A stretch of DNA of 26,146 nt from CAZBEL01 sp964628055 (GTDB taxonomy: Bacteria > Fidelibacterota > Marinisomatia > Marinisomatales > TCS56), in the NCBI GenBank assembly GCA_964628055.1, contig CAZVNL010000032.1:1-26146 (forward strand), written 5' to 3'. Of this stretch, positions 1 to 6,042 are shown piece by piece. The translations under genes were made by a program, and so were the position numbers. Every line of letters starts with the position of its first letter. Positions within the stretch are counted from its first letter, which is position 1. The notes beneath the pieces were generated by a model, which worked only from the letters and a program-made list of their open reading frames with translations, did not search any database and was not told the DNA's origin.

Positions 1-22
1 ATCACTATTGGTTTATTCCTTT

Positions 23-46
23 CCCCGGGATCAGGAGATCCCGGGG
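23..46. repeat. Perfect palindrome with 4-nt loop (copy 1)
   Basis: The arms CCCCGGGATC (23-32) and GATCCCGGGG (37-46) are exact reverse complements around the loop AGGA. Read on the minus strand the centre is GGATCTCCTGATCC, identical to the centre of the palindrome at 324-347. No T-tract follows the stem on either strand, so it is not a standard intrinsic terminator. It is best described as a member of a short palindromic repeat family. Confidence 0.75.
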
Positions 47-134
47 GAGTTGGGTCGGAGAAAACCTGTTTATTTTCCCTTAAAGCTTGCTCCTGAGCGC
101 CGCCCCTCAGGGCGACATGATTAAAAATACGGTT

Positions 135-170
135 GTCATTTCGAGGAAGGCACTACCGAGAAATCTACAC
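135..170. repeat. Probable dispersed intergenic repeat segment
   Basis: The segment begins with GTCATTTCGAG and ends with CGAGAAATCT. This resembles the widespread non-coding repeat of many environmental bacterial genomes that reads approximately GTCATTTCGA(N)nGAGAAATCT. Only one copy is in the window, so the assignment rests on recall of the motif and not on a comparison made here. Confidence 0.4.
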
Positions 171-323
171 CTGAAGGTCAAAGGCTTTTTTCGTTAACAT
201 TCTTACGAATGTTTGTCAACAAGCCCTGGGATTCACAGCAGTTCAGAGACTTTTCTGCCCTGGATTTTGATAAACGAAAGTAGAAATTGGAAATTAGTAT
301 TCAAAACTGTTTCTTTCCCTCTC

Positions 324-350
324 GGTCAGGATCTCCTGATCCTGACCTTT
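324..350 (+). repeat. Perfect palindrome with 4-nt loop (copy 2), terminator-like on the plus strand
   Basis: The arms GGTCAGGATC (324-333) and GATCCTGACC (338-347) are exact reverse complements around TCCT, and the plus strand continues with TTTTAT. It therefore has the form of an intrinsic terminator for plus-strand transcription, yet no plus-strand gene is seen in the 323 bases before it. It shares the 14-nt core GGATCTCCTGATCC with the palindrome at 23-46. A mobile or dispersed palindromic repeat is as likely as a dedicated terminator. Confidence 0.65.
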
Positions 351-384
351 TATCTGAACCGCTGATAGGGGATAAGATGAATGA

Positions 385-464
385 TGAATGTCGAACGAGG
401 AACGCTTAGTGATGAAGTTAAGGATTTGTGATACCATGGAAACATTGGTTGTTTTCGACATTCA
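385..464. repeat. 11-bp inverted repeat pair
   Basis: TGAATGTCGAA at 385-395 is the exact reverse complement of TTCGACATTCA at 454-464, with 58 nt between them. The arms could form a long-loop hairpin or be two inverted copies of a short intergenic repeat. No gene lies between them. Confidence 0.55.
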
Positions 465-507
465 GAGTTTAACATTCCATCCCTTCCTATTCTCAGAATA
501 TCTCCTT

Positions 508-525
508 CCCCTCCTTTAGGAGGGG
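508..525. repeat. GC-rich hairpin
   Basis: CCCCTCC (508-514) pairs with GGAGGGG (519-525) around TTTA. The surrounding sequence, C/T-rich before and G-rich after, resembles a common dispersed GC-rich intergenic hairpin of environmental genomes. It lies about 90 nt past the methyltransferase stop codon. On the minus strand no U-run follows, so it is a poor intrinsic terminator for that gene. Confidence 0.5.
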
Positions 526-540
526 GCCGGGGGGAGGTCC

Positions 541-611
541 CGACTTTCGGACTTTAAGACCTTCAGACGTTCAGACTTTTCGACCTGCGACCTGCGACTT
601 TTTACCTGCGA
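541..611. repeat. Degenerate 8-nt (then 7-nt) tandem repeat
   Basis: Five consecutive 8-nt units read CGACTTTC, GGACTTTA, AGACCTTC, AGACGTTC and AGACTTTT (541-580), with consensus NGACNTTN. They are followed by two exact CGACCTG units (581-594), then CGACTTTTTACCTG and CGAC. The array runs up to the stop codon of the methyltransferase gene at 612. The regular spacing of GAC indicates slippage-type expansion rather than chance. Confidence 0.65.
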
Positions 612-1460
612 CTATCCCTCCAGCAACTGATACAGAAACAACTGGTAAACCTTAAACTTCTTAAACATCTCTCGATTTAACTGTCCGCTAAAGTAAACGC
701 GGTTCAATTTTTTTATCCGTTTAGCAAATTTCCACCGTAGTACTTTCATCAAGCGGGGATAACGGGCATCGAGATACTGGCTGGAGACCGTTCGAATAGG
801 GTCGGCTACCTCGTTAATAAATTGATCCATTATGTCCATGGTAGGTGCCGTTTCCGCCGTTAAATCAATCTGCTTTCGATTCACAAACGGTGTGGTTTCC
901 ATAATCTCTAGGAAAGTGGATAATTTCTGCCCCCCACCTAAGGGACTCTTCGTTCCCACCTCCTTCTTAAAAAAATCGCAAATGAGCAGGTAACCGCCTG
1001 GCTTTAATAATTTGACACACTTCTCAATGGCCAAGCGGCAAGACACGTACTGAAAGCTCTCACAGAACAATACCAGGTCATATTGCTTCCCAGTTTCCAA
1101 TTCTTCAAAAGTGGTCTTAAAAACCTGGCTATCAGATGGTAAACGTTCCTCGATCTGTTGGCTGAGATAACTGCTGGGAGAGACACAATCCACGTGAAAA
1201 CCTTCTGCCACCAGTGCTTCGGCAAAATGACCCGAACCACTGCCCACGTCCAGGATCCTCTTGATATTCGTTGGAAAGTGGGAGCGTACGAATTGCGAGT
1301 AAAGCTCTTGGGCGCGGGCGAAATTAGAAACCTTGACCTCCAAATCCGGTGGCCAGTAGCCGTAGTGCAGGTCATCAGTTTCCAGGAAGAAGCGACCCAA
1401 TCGAAGTCCTAAATCCAGTCCAATGGATTTGGTGTCTAATGCTGATTGGTCCTGACTCAT
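612..1460 (-). CDS. Class I SAM-dependent methyltransferase
   Basis: This 282-residue protein has a clear class I methyltransferase Rossmann domain. Motif I is ILDVGSGSGHFAEAL (residues 69-83), followed by a motif II-like acidic strand (HVDCVSPS), motif IV YDLVLFCESFQYV (about 127-139) and a LLKPGGYLLICDF post-motif. The N-terminal LHYGYWP element resembles methyltransferases acting on small hydrophobic acceptors, including the cyclopropane-synthase and tocopherol-methyltransferase-like group, but the substrate cannot be read from the sequence. Its ATG overlaps the stop of the sulfotransferase-like gene by ATGA, so the two are translationally coupled and it is the last gene of a three-gene unit. 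It probably modifies a product of the two upstream enzymes, which is inference. Confidence 0.85.
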   Translation of the reverse strand: MSQDQSALDTKSIGLDLGLRLGRFFLETDDLHYGYWPPDLEVKVSNFARAQELYSQFVRSHFPTNIKRILDVGSGSGHFAEALVAEGFHVDCVSPSSYLSQQIEERLPSDSQVFKTTFEELETGKQYDLVLFCESFQYVSCRLAIEKCVKLLKPGGYLLICDFFKKEVGTKSPLGGGQKLSTFLEIMETTPFVNRKQIDLTAETAPTMDIMDQFINEVADPIRTVSSQYLDARYPRLMKVLRWKFAKRIKKLNRVYFSGQLNREMFKKFKVYQLFLYQLLEG

Positions 1461-2227
1461 GGGGTATGTTTTCCACCGTGTGTATCGATCGTTAATCTCA
1501 GTTTGTAGAGGGACTCATAGCAACGAAGACATTCTCTGTACAGGGCATCGTACTCCTCAGGTAGCGGTTCAGCGGGCGAGCGGTAGGGTAAAAATCCAGT
1601 TGATTGCTGAACATTGTAGTACCAAAGGGGGGCCCATACTCCATCGCTATCCCGGGGACCTGGGGGCCATTTGAGCATGCGCTTGGTAAACTCAATGCCC
1701 AATTTTCCACAGAGTAATCGTAACATTCCTTCGGGGTTTTCCAAAACATCCCGGGCGTCGATGACCAGGGGTGGTTGTCCCAACTTTTCGGATAAAAACT
1801 CGTACAAACGCAGTTGCTGATGATATCCCAGGACGTCCGCCGTGGGCTTGTCAATCTGTTTCAAATAGGACAGGATGACCTCCCGGGGATCCCGAATTAA
1901 AAAACAGTTGATCATGGTCAAGACCCAGTCCATGTCCATAGGGGGGAGAATATGGTGCGTCATGTGTTTCTGGTACCAGATTGCCTTACCCCCGGGGACC
2001 GGACCGGTGAGAAAACGTACGACCATTTTCCAGTCGGCCTCCTGGCTGGCGATGATTGTCTCCCGGCCGGGATGGTTGTGCCCGGTTTTCAATAAATAGT
2101 AGGCGTAGAAAGGTTCGTCGGTTACCACCGTATCCTGGCGATTTTCGAAAGAACGCATGAGAGCCGTAGAAATATTCCGTGGTCCGGACCACATGGCAAT
2201 CCGAAGTGGTTGAGAATCAGCCTTCAA
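1457..2227 (-). CDS. Sulfotransferase-family (P-loop) protein
   Basis: This 256-residue protein begins with IAMWSGPRNISTALMRSF (residues 10-27), the form of the phosphate-binding loop of PAPS-dependent sulfotransferases. TDEPFYAYYL follows, and later come LIRDPREVILSYLKQ (the sulfotransferase 3'-phosphate-binding region, where R-D-P is typical) and VIDARDVLENPEGML. It belongs to the small bacterial sulfotransferase-like group also found as the N-terminal half of plant branched-chain-aminotransferase-like proteins. No substrate is known to me. The start is a TTG preceded by GGGAG with a 5-nt spacer; the next Met, at residue 12, lies inside the P-loop and is too late. It overlaps the aminotransferase gene by 11 nt and the methyltransferase gene by 4 nt. 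Confidence 0.8.
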   Translation of the reverse strand: MKADSQPLRIAMWSGPRNISTALMRSFENRQDTVVTDEPFYAYYLLKTGHNHPGRETIIASQEADWKMVVRFLTGPVPGGKAIWYQKHMTHHILPPMDMDWVLTMINCFLIRDPREVILSYLKQIDKPTADVLGYHQQLRLYEFLSEKLGQPPLVIDARDVLENPEGMLRLLCGKLGIEFTKRMLKWPPGPRDSDGVWAPLWYYNVQQSTGFLPYRSPAEPLPEEYDALYRECLRCYESLYKLRLTIDTHGGKHTP

Positions 2228-3149
2228 GGGTACTCCCTGGTGGATACAATTGGTTTATGCGTTCCCGATAGAGTTGCTGCAACCGGGCGGTTATGGCCCC
2301 TCGTTTTCCCTGGGATAACGGATATCCGTCTATTTCTACCACTGGCAGGATTCCGCCAAAAGTCCCGGTTACAAATGCTTCCTGAGTGTGGTAGACATCT
2401 ATTAGGGAGAAGTTGCGTTGAAAAACAGGGATTTGCTGGGCTTCGCAGATCGAAATAACCTGTTTTCGCGTGACCCCGTTCAAACAATAATCACCTGTGG
2501 AAGTCCAGACTTCACCGTTAGTGACCATAAAGAAATTCGTGGAGTTGCAAGTGACCACGAACCCGTTGACGTCCAGCATGAGGGCCTCGTCAGCCCCAGC
2601 CTGTTCCGCTTGAATACAGGCCAGGATGCAATTCATCTTACTTAACGTGTTTAACTTGGGATCCAATGTATCAGGTGTTCCCCGACGGACGGCAACGGTA
2701 GCCAGTCTTAATCCTTTCCGTTGAATATGGGGACTGGGAACCTTGTACTCCGGGATTACGACGATTGTTGGTCCACCGATATTCGCCTGGGGATGCTGGT
2801 AGGGTGTCCGCTTCAGCCCCCGTGAAACAATTAAGCGTAAATGCACATCGGTAACCATTCCGTTGGCTTGGAGCGTCTGGAGAAGTATCCCTTGTATTTC
2901 TTCAGCGGTTTTCCCGATTTTTAGGGAGATGGCACGGGCACCGGCAAATAACCGCTCTAAATGATCCTCTAAAAACAAGATGTGTCCCCCTTGTAAACGG
3001 ATTCCCTCCCACACGCCATCCCCTAACAAGAAGCCACTATCAAAAACCGAGATGTGCGCTTCTTCCCGGGAGACAAGCGCACCATTTACATAAATCTTAA
3101 TACGCCGGTTACGGTCGTCCTCGTCATACGCGTGGGTTCCCCTGATCAC
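2217..3149 (-). CDS. Class IV (fold-type IV) PLP aminotransferase, BCAT/D-AAT-like
   Basis: The 310-residue protein has the fold-type IV hallmarks: IYVNGALVSREEAHISVFDSG (about 19-39), LLGDGVWEGIR (41-51), the HLERLF element, GADEALMLDVNGFVVTCNST (about 185-204) and a YCLNGVTRKQ phosphate-binding segment (221-230). It is related to branched-chain and D-amino-acid aminotransferases and aminodeoxychorismate lyase. Gapless alignment to those families puts Asn167 at the PLP-lysine position, with Lys165 and Lys171 beside it, so the catalytic lysine is uncertain. The only plausible start is a GTG; the N-terminal extension (RGTHAYDEDDRNRR) matches my memory of the subfamily. It leads the operon with the sulfotransferase-like and methyltransferase genes and is divergent from the plus-strand unit at 3210. 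Specific substrate unknown. Confidence 0.85.
   Translation of the reverse strand: MIRGTHAYDEDDRNRRIKIYVNGALVSREEAHISVFDSGFLLGDGVWEGIRLQGGHILFLEDHLERLFAGARAISLKIGKTAEEIQGILLQTLQANGMVTDVHLRLIVSRGLKRTPYQHPQANIGGPTIVVIPEYKVPSPHIQRKGLRLATVAVRRGTPDTLDPKLNTLSKMNCILACIQAEQAGADEALMLDVNGFVVTCNSTNFFMVTNGEVWTSTGDYCLNGVTRKQVISICEAQQIPVFQRNFSLIDVYHTQEAFVTGTFGGILPVVEIDGYPLSQGKRGAITARLQQLYRERINQLYPPGSTLEG
2233..2237 (-). promoter_or_regulatory. Ribosome binding site supporting the TTG start at 2227
   Basis: The minus-strand sequence GGGAG lies 5 nt before TTG, inside the end of the aminotransferase gene. It is the reason for preferring the TTG start of the sulfotransferase-like gene over the downstream ATG at 2194. 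Confidence 0.55.
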
Positions 3150-3209
3150 AATTAAATTTTAACCCGATTCAACTATTACTACCTACCAATTTTATTTCCC
3201 CTTGAGTCT

Positions 3210-4712
3210 ATGGTAGACCTATTTTCCCTCATGATTCAGCTTCCCATATTCCCAGTCCTGGGAGATGGCTTTCTCACGCTAATCGCCTTTCTTCTCATCA
3301 TTGCACTAATCACTTTTTTAGAAAGGCTCCGCACAAAGGGAATATTTTCCCAAGAAACAGCTCGTAAACTCGTCCACCTGTGTGTAGGAATATTGGTAAG
3401 CGGTGCTCCCCTCGTATTTCGCCGCCAGTTCCCGGTCATCATTCTGTCCCTAATTTTCGCTGTCACTAATTTCGCTTTTTTGAAATCTCCCACAACACGG
3501 CTTCTGAGTCTTCCGGGAAGGAAAACACTGGGTACTGTATATTTTCCCATCTCCATTCTCTTGCTGGCCATTTTCTGGTGGCACAAGCCAGTGACCTTCA
3601 TTTTGGCCACCCTCGCCATGACTCTATCAGACACGGCGGCCGCGGTAATCGGGGAACATCAAGGCAACCCCCGGCACTTTACCATCTGGCAGGATAAAAA
3701 GTCGCTGGCCGGTAGTTTGACCATGTTCCTGGTTACTTTTTTCATCCTTTGGCCGGGATCTTTTTGGCTCACCAGTATTTTTCAACCTGAAGATCGCCTC
3801 CCTATCACCAGTACTTTGGGGATTTCCATCCTGATTAGTTTGTTAATAACCATAGTTGAAGCCACCAGCAAAGAGGGCTCGGATAACCTCTCTGTCCCCC
3901 TGCTAACCGCCTTATTCTACGACCTCGTCCTTTACCATTTTAAGTACCAAACAGTGTTGATTTTCCTTCCTTGGATCGTCGTCTCGGCACTCCTCATTTG
4001 GATTGCCTGGCATTTCAAGCTATTGTCTAAAAGTGGCGCCGTGGGAGGATATCTCATGGGTCTCGTAATCTTTGGCGCTGGTGGCTGGTCCTGGATGGTA
4101 CCCATCATGGTGTTTTTCATCCTCGCCTCTCTTCTATCCAGATTACCCAATCATCGTTCGCCCACCCCCCACACGGTTAACCGCGATATCCTCCAAGTGT
4201 TAGCCAACGGAAGCCTGCCCACACTTTTAGTGATTGTGCATTTTTACCATCCCCAACCGTACTTGTACCTCCTTTACCTTGCCGCTCTAAGCGCCGCCAA
4301 TAGCGACACCTGGGCAACGGAAATCGGGGCTTTCAGCAAAGTCCTACCCCGATTAATCCTCTCCAGGAAGAAAGTTCAACCGGGTACTTCCGGAGGCGTC
4401 ACGAGGTTAGGACTCTGGGGCTCCTTTGCCGGGGCGCTGGTCATTGCCGCTATCGGCTTTGCATACCTCCACCGTCTGGACTTTGCTGCAATCATTATCG
4501 TTTCTGGAGTAACCGGCAGTCTGGTGGATTCTATATTGGGCAGTACCCTACAGGGCATATATCAGTGTACCCAATGCGGGCGAACCGTGGAAGTTCGGCT
4601 TCATTGTCAACAGAAGACCCACCTTAAACGAGGCTATCCCTGGATGGACAATAACGTCGTAAATTTATTGAATACTTTCATCGGCAGTCTTGTCGCCTTA
4701 CTCTTCCTATGA
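3210..4712 (+). CDS. Fused prenol-kinase-like (SEC59/VTE5 type) and DUF92 (VTE6 type) membrane protein
   Basis: This 500-residue polytopic membrane protein contains two recognisable domains. Residues about 20-240 carry the dolichol-kinase/CTP-transferase signature: ARKLVHLCVG (51-60), GTVYFPIS (108-115), LSDTAAAVIGEHQG (139-152) and DKKSLAGSL (162-170). Residues about 265-500 match DUF92 (TMEM19/VTE6): SGAVGGYLMG (275-284), ANSDTWATEIG (363-373), PGTSGGVTRLG (391-401) and a C-terminal WMDNNVVNLLNT. In plants VTE5 phosphorylates phytol and VTE6 phosphorylates phytyl phosphate, so one chain here could make an isoprenoid diphosphate in two steps; that reading is inference. The ATG lacks a good ribosome site, and Met8 is an alternative. 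It is coupled to the reductase gene that follows. Confidence 0.85.
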   Translation: MVDLFSLMIQLPIFPVLGDGFLTLIAFLLIIALITFLERLRTKGIFSQETARKLVHLCVGILVSGAPLVFRRQFPVIILSLIFAVTNFAFLKSPTTRLLSLPGRKTLGTVYFPISILLLAIFWWHKPVTFILATLAMTLSDTAAAVIGEHQGNPRHFTIWQDKKSLAGSLTMFLVTFFILWPGSFWLTSIFQPEDRLPITSTLGISILISLLITIVEATSKEGSDNLSVPLLTALFYDLVLYHFKYQTVLIFLPWIVVSALLIWIAWHFKLLSKSGAVGGYLMGLVIFGAGGWSWMVPIMVFFILASLLSRLPNHRSPTPHTVNRDILQVLANGSLPTLLVIVHFYHPQPYLYLLYLAALSAANSDTWATEIGAFSKVLPRLILSRKKVQPGTSGGVTRLGLWGSFAGALVIAAIGFAYLHRLDFAAIIIVSGVTGSLVDSILGSTLQGIYQCTQCGRTVEVRLHCQQKTHLKRGYPWMDNNVVNLLNTFIGSLVALLFL

Positions 4713-4714
4713 GG
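4711..4714 (+). promoter_or_regulatory. Ribosome binding site that fixes the start at 4721
   Basis: GAGG is followed by a 6-nt spacer and ATG at 4721. It favours that start over the ATG at 4709, which overlaps the previous stop codon. Confidence 0.55.
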
Positions 4715-4720
4715 TTACCC

Positions 4721-5176
4721 ATGTACAAACGCAAAGCTTATGAAGAAGCCTTACAGATGGCGGTTGGGGTCTTAGACCAAAACGATTACTTAGATGACGT
4801 TGGCCGAATGGCCTGGGTGTGCGCCATTTTAAAAAAACAATTTCCCCACTGGATTTTTGTGGGTTTCTACCGTGTAACCCAACCGGGGGTACTGGAAATC
4901 GGACCCTATCAGGGGGAAGTATTAGCCTGCGGCAAAATCGAATTTGGCCGGGGGGTTTGTGGACAGGCAGCCGCGTCGAAAAAGACGATCATCGTCTCCA
5001 ACATTCACAAGATCGAGAACTATATCACCTGTGACAAGCGTACCCAGTCAGAGATCGTCGTACCGGTGATCCGTGATAGGGAGGTAACGGCGGTACTGGA
5101 TGTGGATGGTCCCACCATCGGTTCCTTCAACAACATCGATAAACGCTATCTGGAAAGCATCGTCCAATACCTTTGA
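4721..5176 (+). CDS. msrC: Free methionine-(R)-sulfoxide reductase (GAF domain, fRMsr)
   Basis: This 151-residue single GAF-domain protein reduces free Met-(R)-sulfoxide in the cytoplasm, using a thioredoxin-type donor. It has the family segments WIFVGFYR, LEIGPYQG, GRGVCGQA, YITCDKRTQSEIVVPV and VLDVDGP. Cysteines 70, 80 and 104 have the same 10- and 24-residue spacing as the catalytic cysteines of E. coli YebR/MsrC (84, 94, 118), so it is a true reductase and not just a GAF sensor. The chosen ATG has GAGG 6 nt upstream; an ATG 12 nt earlier overlaps the preceding stop. It is the second gene of the plus-strand unit and ends before the shared terminator. Confidence 0.9.
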   Translation: MYKRKAYEEALQMAVGVLDQNDYLDDVGRMAWVCAILKKQFPHWIFVGFYRVTQPGVLEIGPYQGEVLACGKIEFGRGVCGQAAASKKTIIVSNIHKIENYITCDKRTQSEIVVPVIRDREVTAVLDVDGPTIGSFNNIDKRYLESIVQYL

Positions 5177-5222
5177 TTTACTGGCGTCCTCAATAAATTA
5201 GCAGCGGGTCCTTTTTAAAAAA

Positions 5223-5256
5223 GAAAAGCAGGGACGCGTACGAATCCCTGCTTTTT
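5223..5256. terminator. Bidirectional intrinsic terminator
   Basis: AAAGCAGGGA (5225-5234) pairs with TCCCTGCTTT (5245-5254) around a 10-nt loop. T-tracts follow in the plus direction (5252-5256), and the A-rich left side supplies a U-rich tail on the minus strand. It sits between the end of the plus-strand reductase gene and the end of the minus-strand DUF350 gene, so it can stop both convergent units. Confidence 0.85.
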
Positions 5257-5280
5257 GCTGAAAGAAAACCGTCTACGAGA

Positions 5281-5514
5281 TCAAATGACTTTGTAGACCA
5301 ACGCACCTACTGTTACGATCAAGGCGACAAAGATCAGGGCTACACCTATGTTACCCTTCTTAATCTCTTCCCATTCATCGATATCGGTAGAGAGCCAGTC
5401 AAAAACTTTAATAGCTAATCCAACACCAAAAGAAAAGCCAATAGCGGCGGCAATGGACCAACCGATGGCCCGGAGATAGTTTAGTAATGTTTCCTGTAAT
5501 CCAAAGGGATTCAT
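5281..5514 (-). CDS. DUF350-family small membrane protein
   Basis: This 77-residue protein has two hydrophobic segments (about 17-38 and 57-76) joined by an acidic loop that ends in EEIKKGNIGVALIF (49-62), the hallmark motif of DUF350 (UPF0719). It carries one DUF350 unit, as opposed to the doubled form. The function of DUF350 is unknown; it is an inner-membrane protein of uncertain role. A strong AAGGAGG ribosome site lies 4 nt upstream of the ATG, overlapping the end of the preceding gene, so the two are a translationally coupled pair. It is the last gene of the long minus-strand run and is followed by the terminator at 5223-5256. Confidence 0.8.
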   Translation of the reverse strand: MNPFGLQETLLNYLRAIGWSIAAAIGFSFGVGLAIKVFDWLSTDIDEWEEIKKGNIGVALIFVALIVTVGALVYKVI

Positions 5515-5523
5515 GTGACCTCC

Positions 5524-5997
5524 TTATATTATTTCAATGGTATTTTTGATTTCCTGCATAAAATCTTCCGTGTTGATGGCCCCATTCGTGAGTTTAAGAA
5601 TCAGCTCTCGACTAGCACGGGCCGAGATGACCGTGGGGTTCCGACCAGCACGGATATTCACCGCAACGACCACTTCAACGGGGAGCACGGGGCGGTAATT
5701 TTCCATCTTGTCTTTTAAATACTGCTGATGCTTGATCGCCTGGCCAGCAGCAATAAAACCCACCACCATCACCATTTGAAAATTGTTGCGTAAACTGGCT
5801 AGAGTCAGGTCGAAGACAATTCCACCGGTATCATTTTCGGTGAAAGCCATATCCCCATCCCGAGCGGTGATGCGGTACATTTTGCAGGTATTCTTCACCT
5901 GGCGGTAGAAGGCGTAGTTGCCATAACTCACATCCAGCCATACTAGGCTCAGCACCAGGAGAAAAAGCATATTGCGGGCTGGTTTTATTTTAATCAT
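5524..5997 (-). CDS. Hypothetical exported or membrane-anchored protein
   Basis: I do not recognise this 157-residue protein. It has a basic start (MIKIKPAR) and a hydrophobic stretch (about 9-25) ending near VSYG, which could be a signal peptide or an anchor. There is no lipobox cysteine. A second moderately hydrophobic segment (FQMVMVVGFIAAG, about 73-85) is followed by a charged region and a beta-like segment, VLPVEVVVAVNI (about 104-115). The ATG was chosen over a TTG 12 nt upstream; neither has a strong ribosome site. The gene lies 9 nt before the DUF350 gene, and the pair may work together at the membrane. Confidence 0.65.
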   Translation of the reverse strand: MIKIKPARNMLFLLVLSLVWLDVSYGNYAFYRQVKNTCKMYRITARDGDMAFTENDTGGIVFDLTLASLRNNFQMVMVVGFIAAGQAIKHQQYLKDKMENYRPVLPVEVVVAVNIRAGRNPTVISARASRELILKLTNGAINTEDFMQEIKNTIEII

Positions 5998-6042
5998 AGT
6001 CACGAACAAGCGGATTAAGTTTACGGGGTAAGGGGACGCGAA

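Larger units (their letters stand above)
1..611. other. Gene-free left flank, rich in repeats and palindromes
   Basis: No open frame in these 611 bases resembles a protein. The stretch instead contains two perfect 10-bp-stem palindromes (23-46 and 324-347), an 11-bp inverted repeat (385-395 with 454-464), a GC-rich hairpin (508-525), a segment resembling a common dispersed intergenic repeat (about 135-170) and a degenerate tandem repeat (541-611). It lies downstream of the minus-strand methyltransferase gene. The density of short repeats suggests accumulated repeat debris rather than a hidden gene, but the neighbour further left is not visible. Confidence 0.7.

Noticed and set aside
23..46. 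Palindrome as an intrinsic terminator
   Set aside because: No T-tract follows the stem in either direction; it is kept only as a repeat.
541..611. Tandem units as a CRISPR array
   Set aside because: The units are 7-8 nt with no spacers and no cas genes nearby.
3150..3209. Divergent promoters in the 60-nt AT-rich gap
   Set aside because: The gap must contain at least one promoter, but no -35/-10 pair with acceptable spacing could be defended on either strand.
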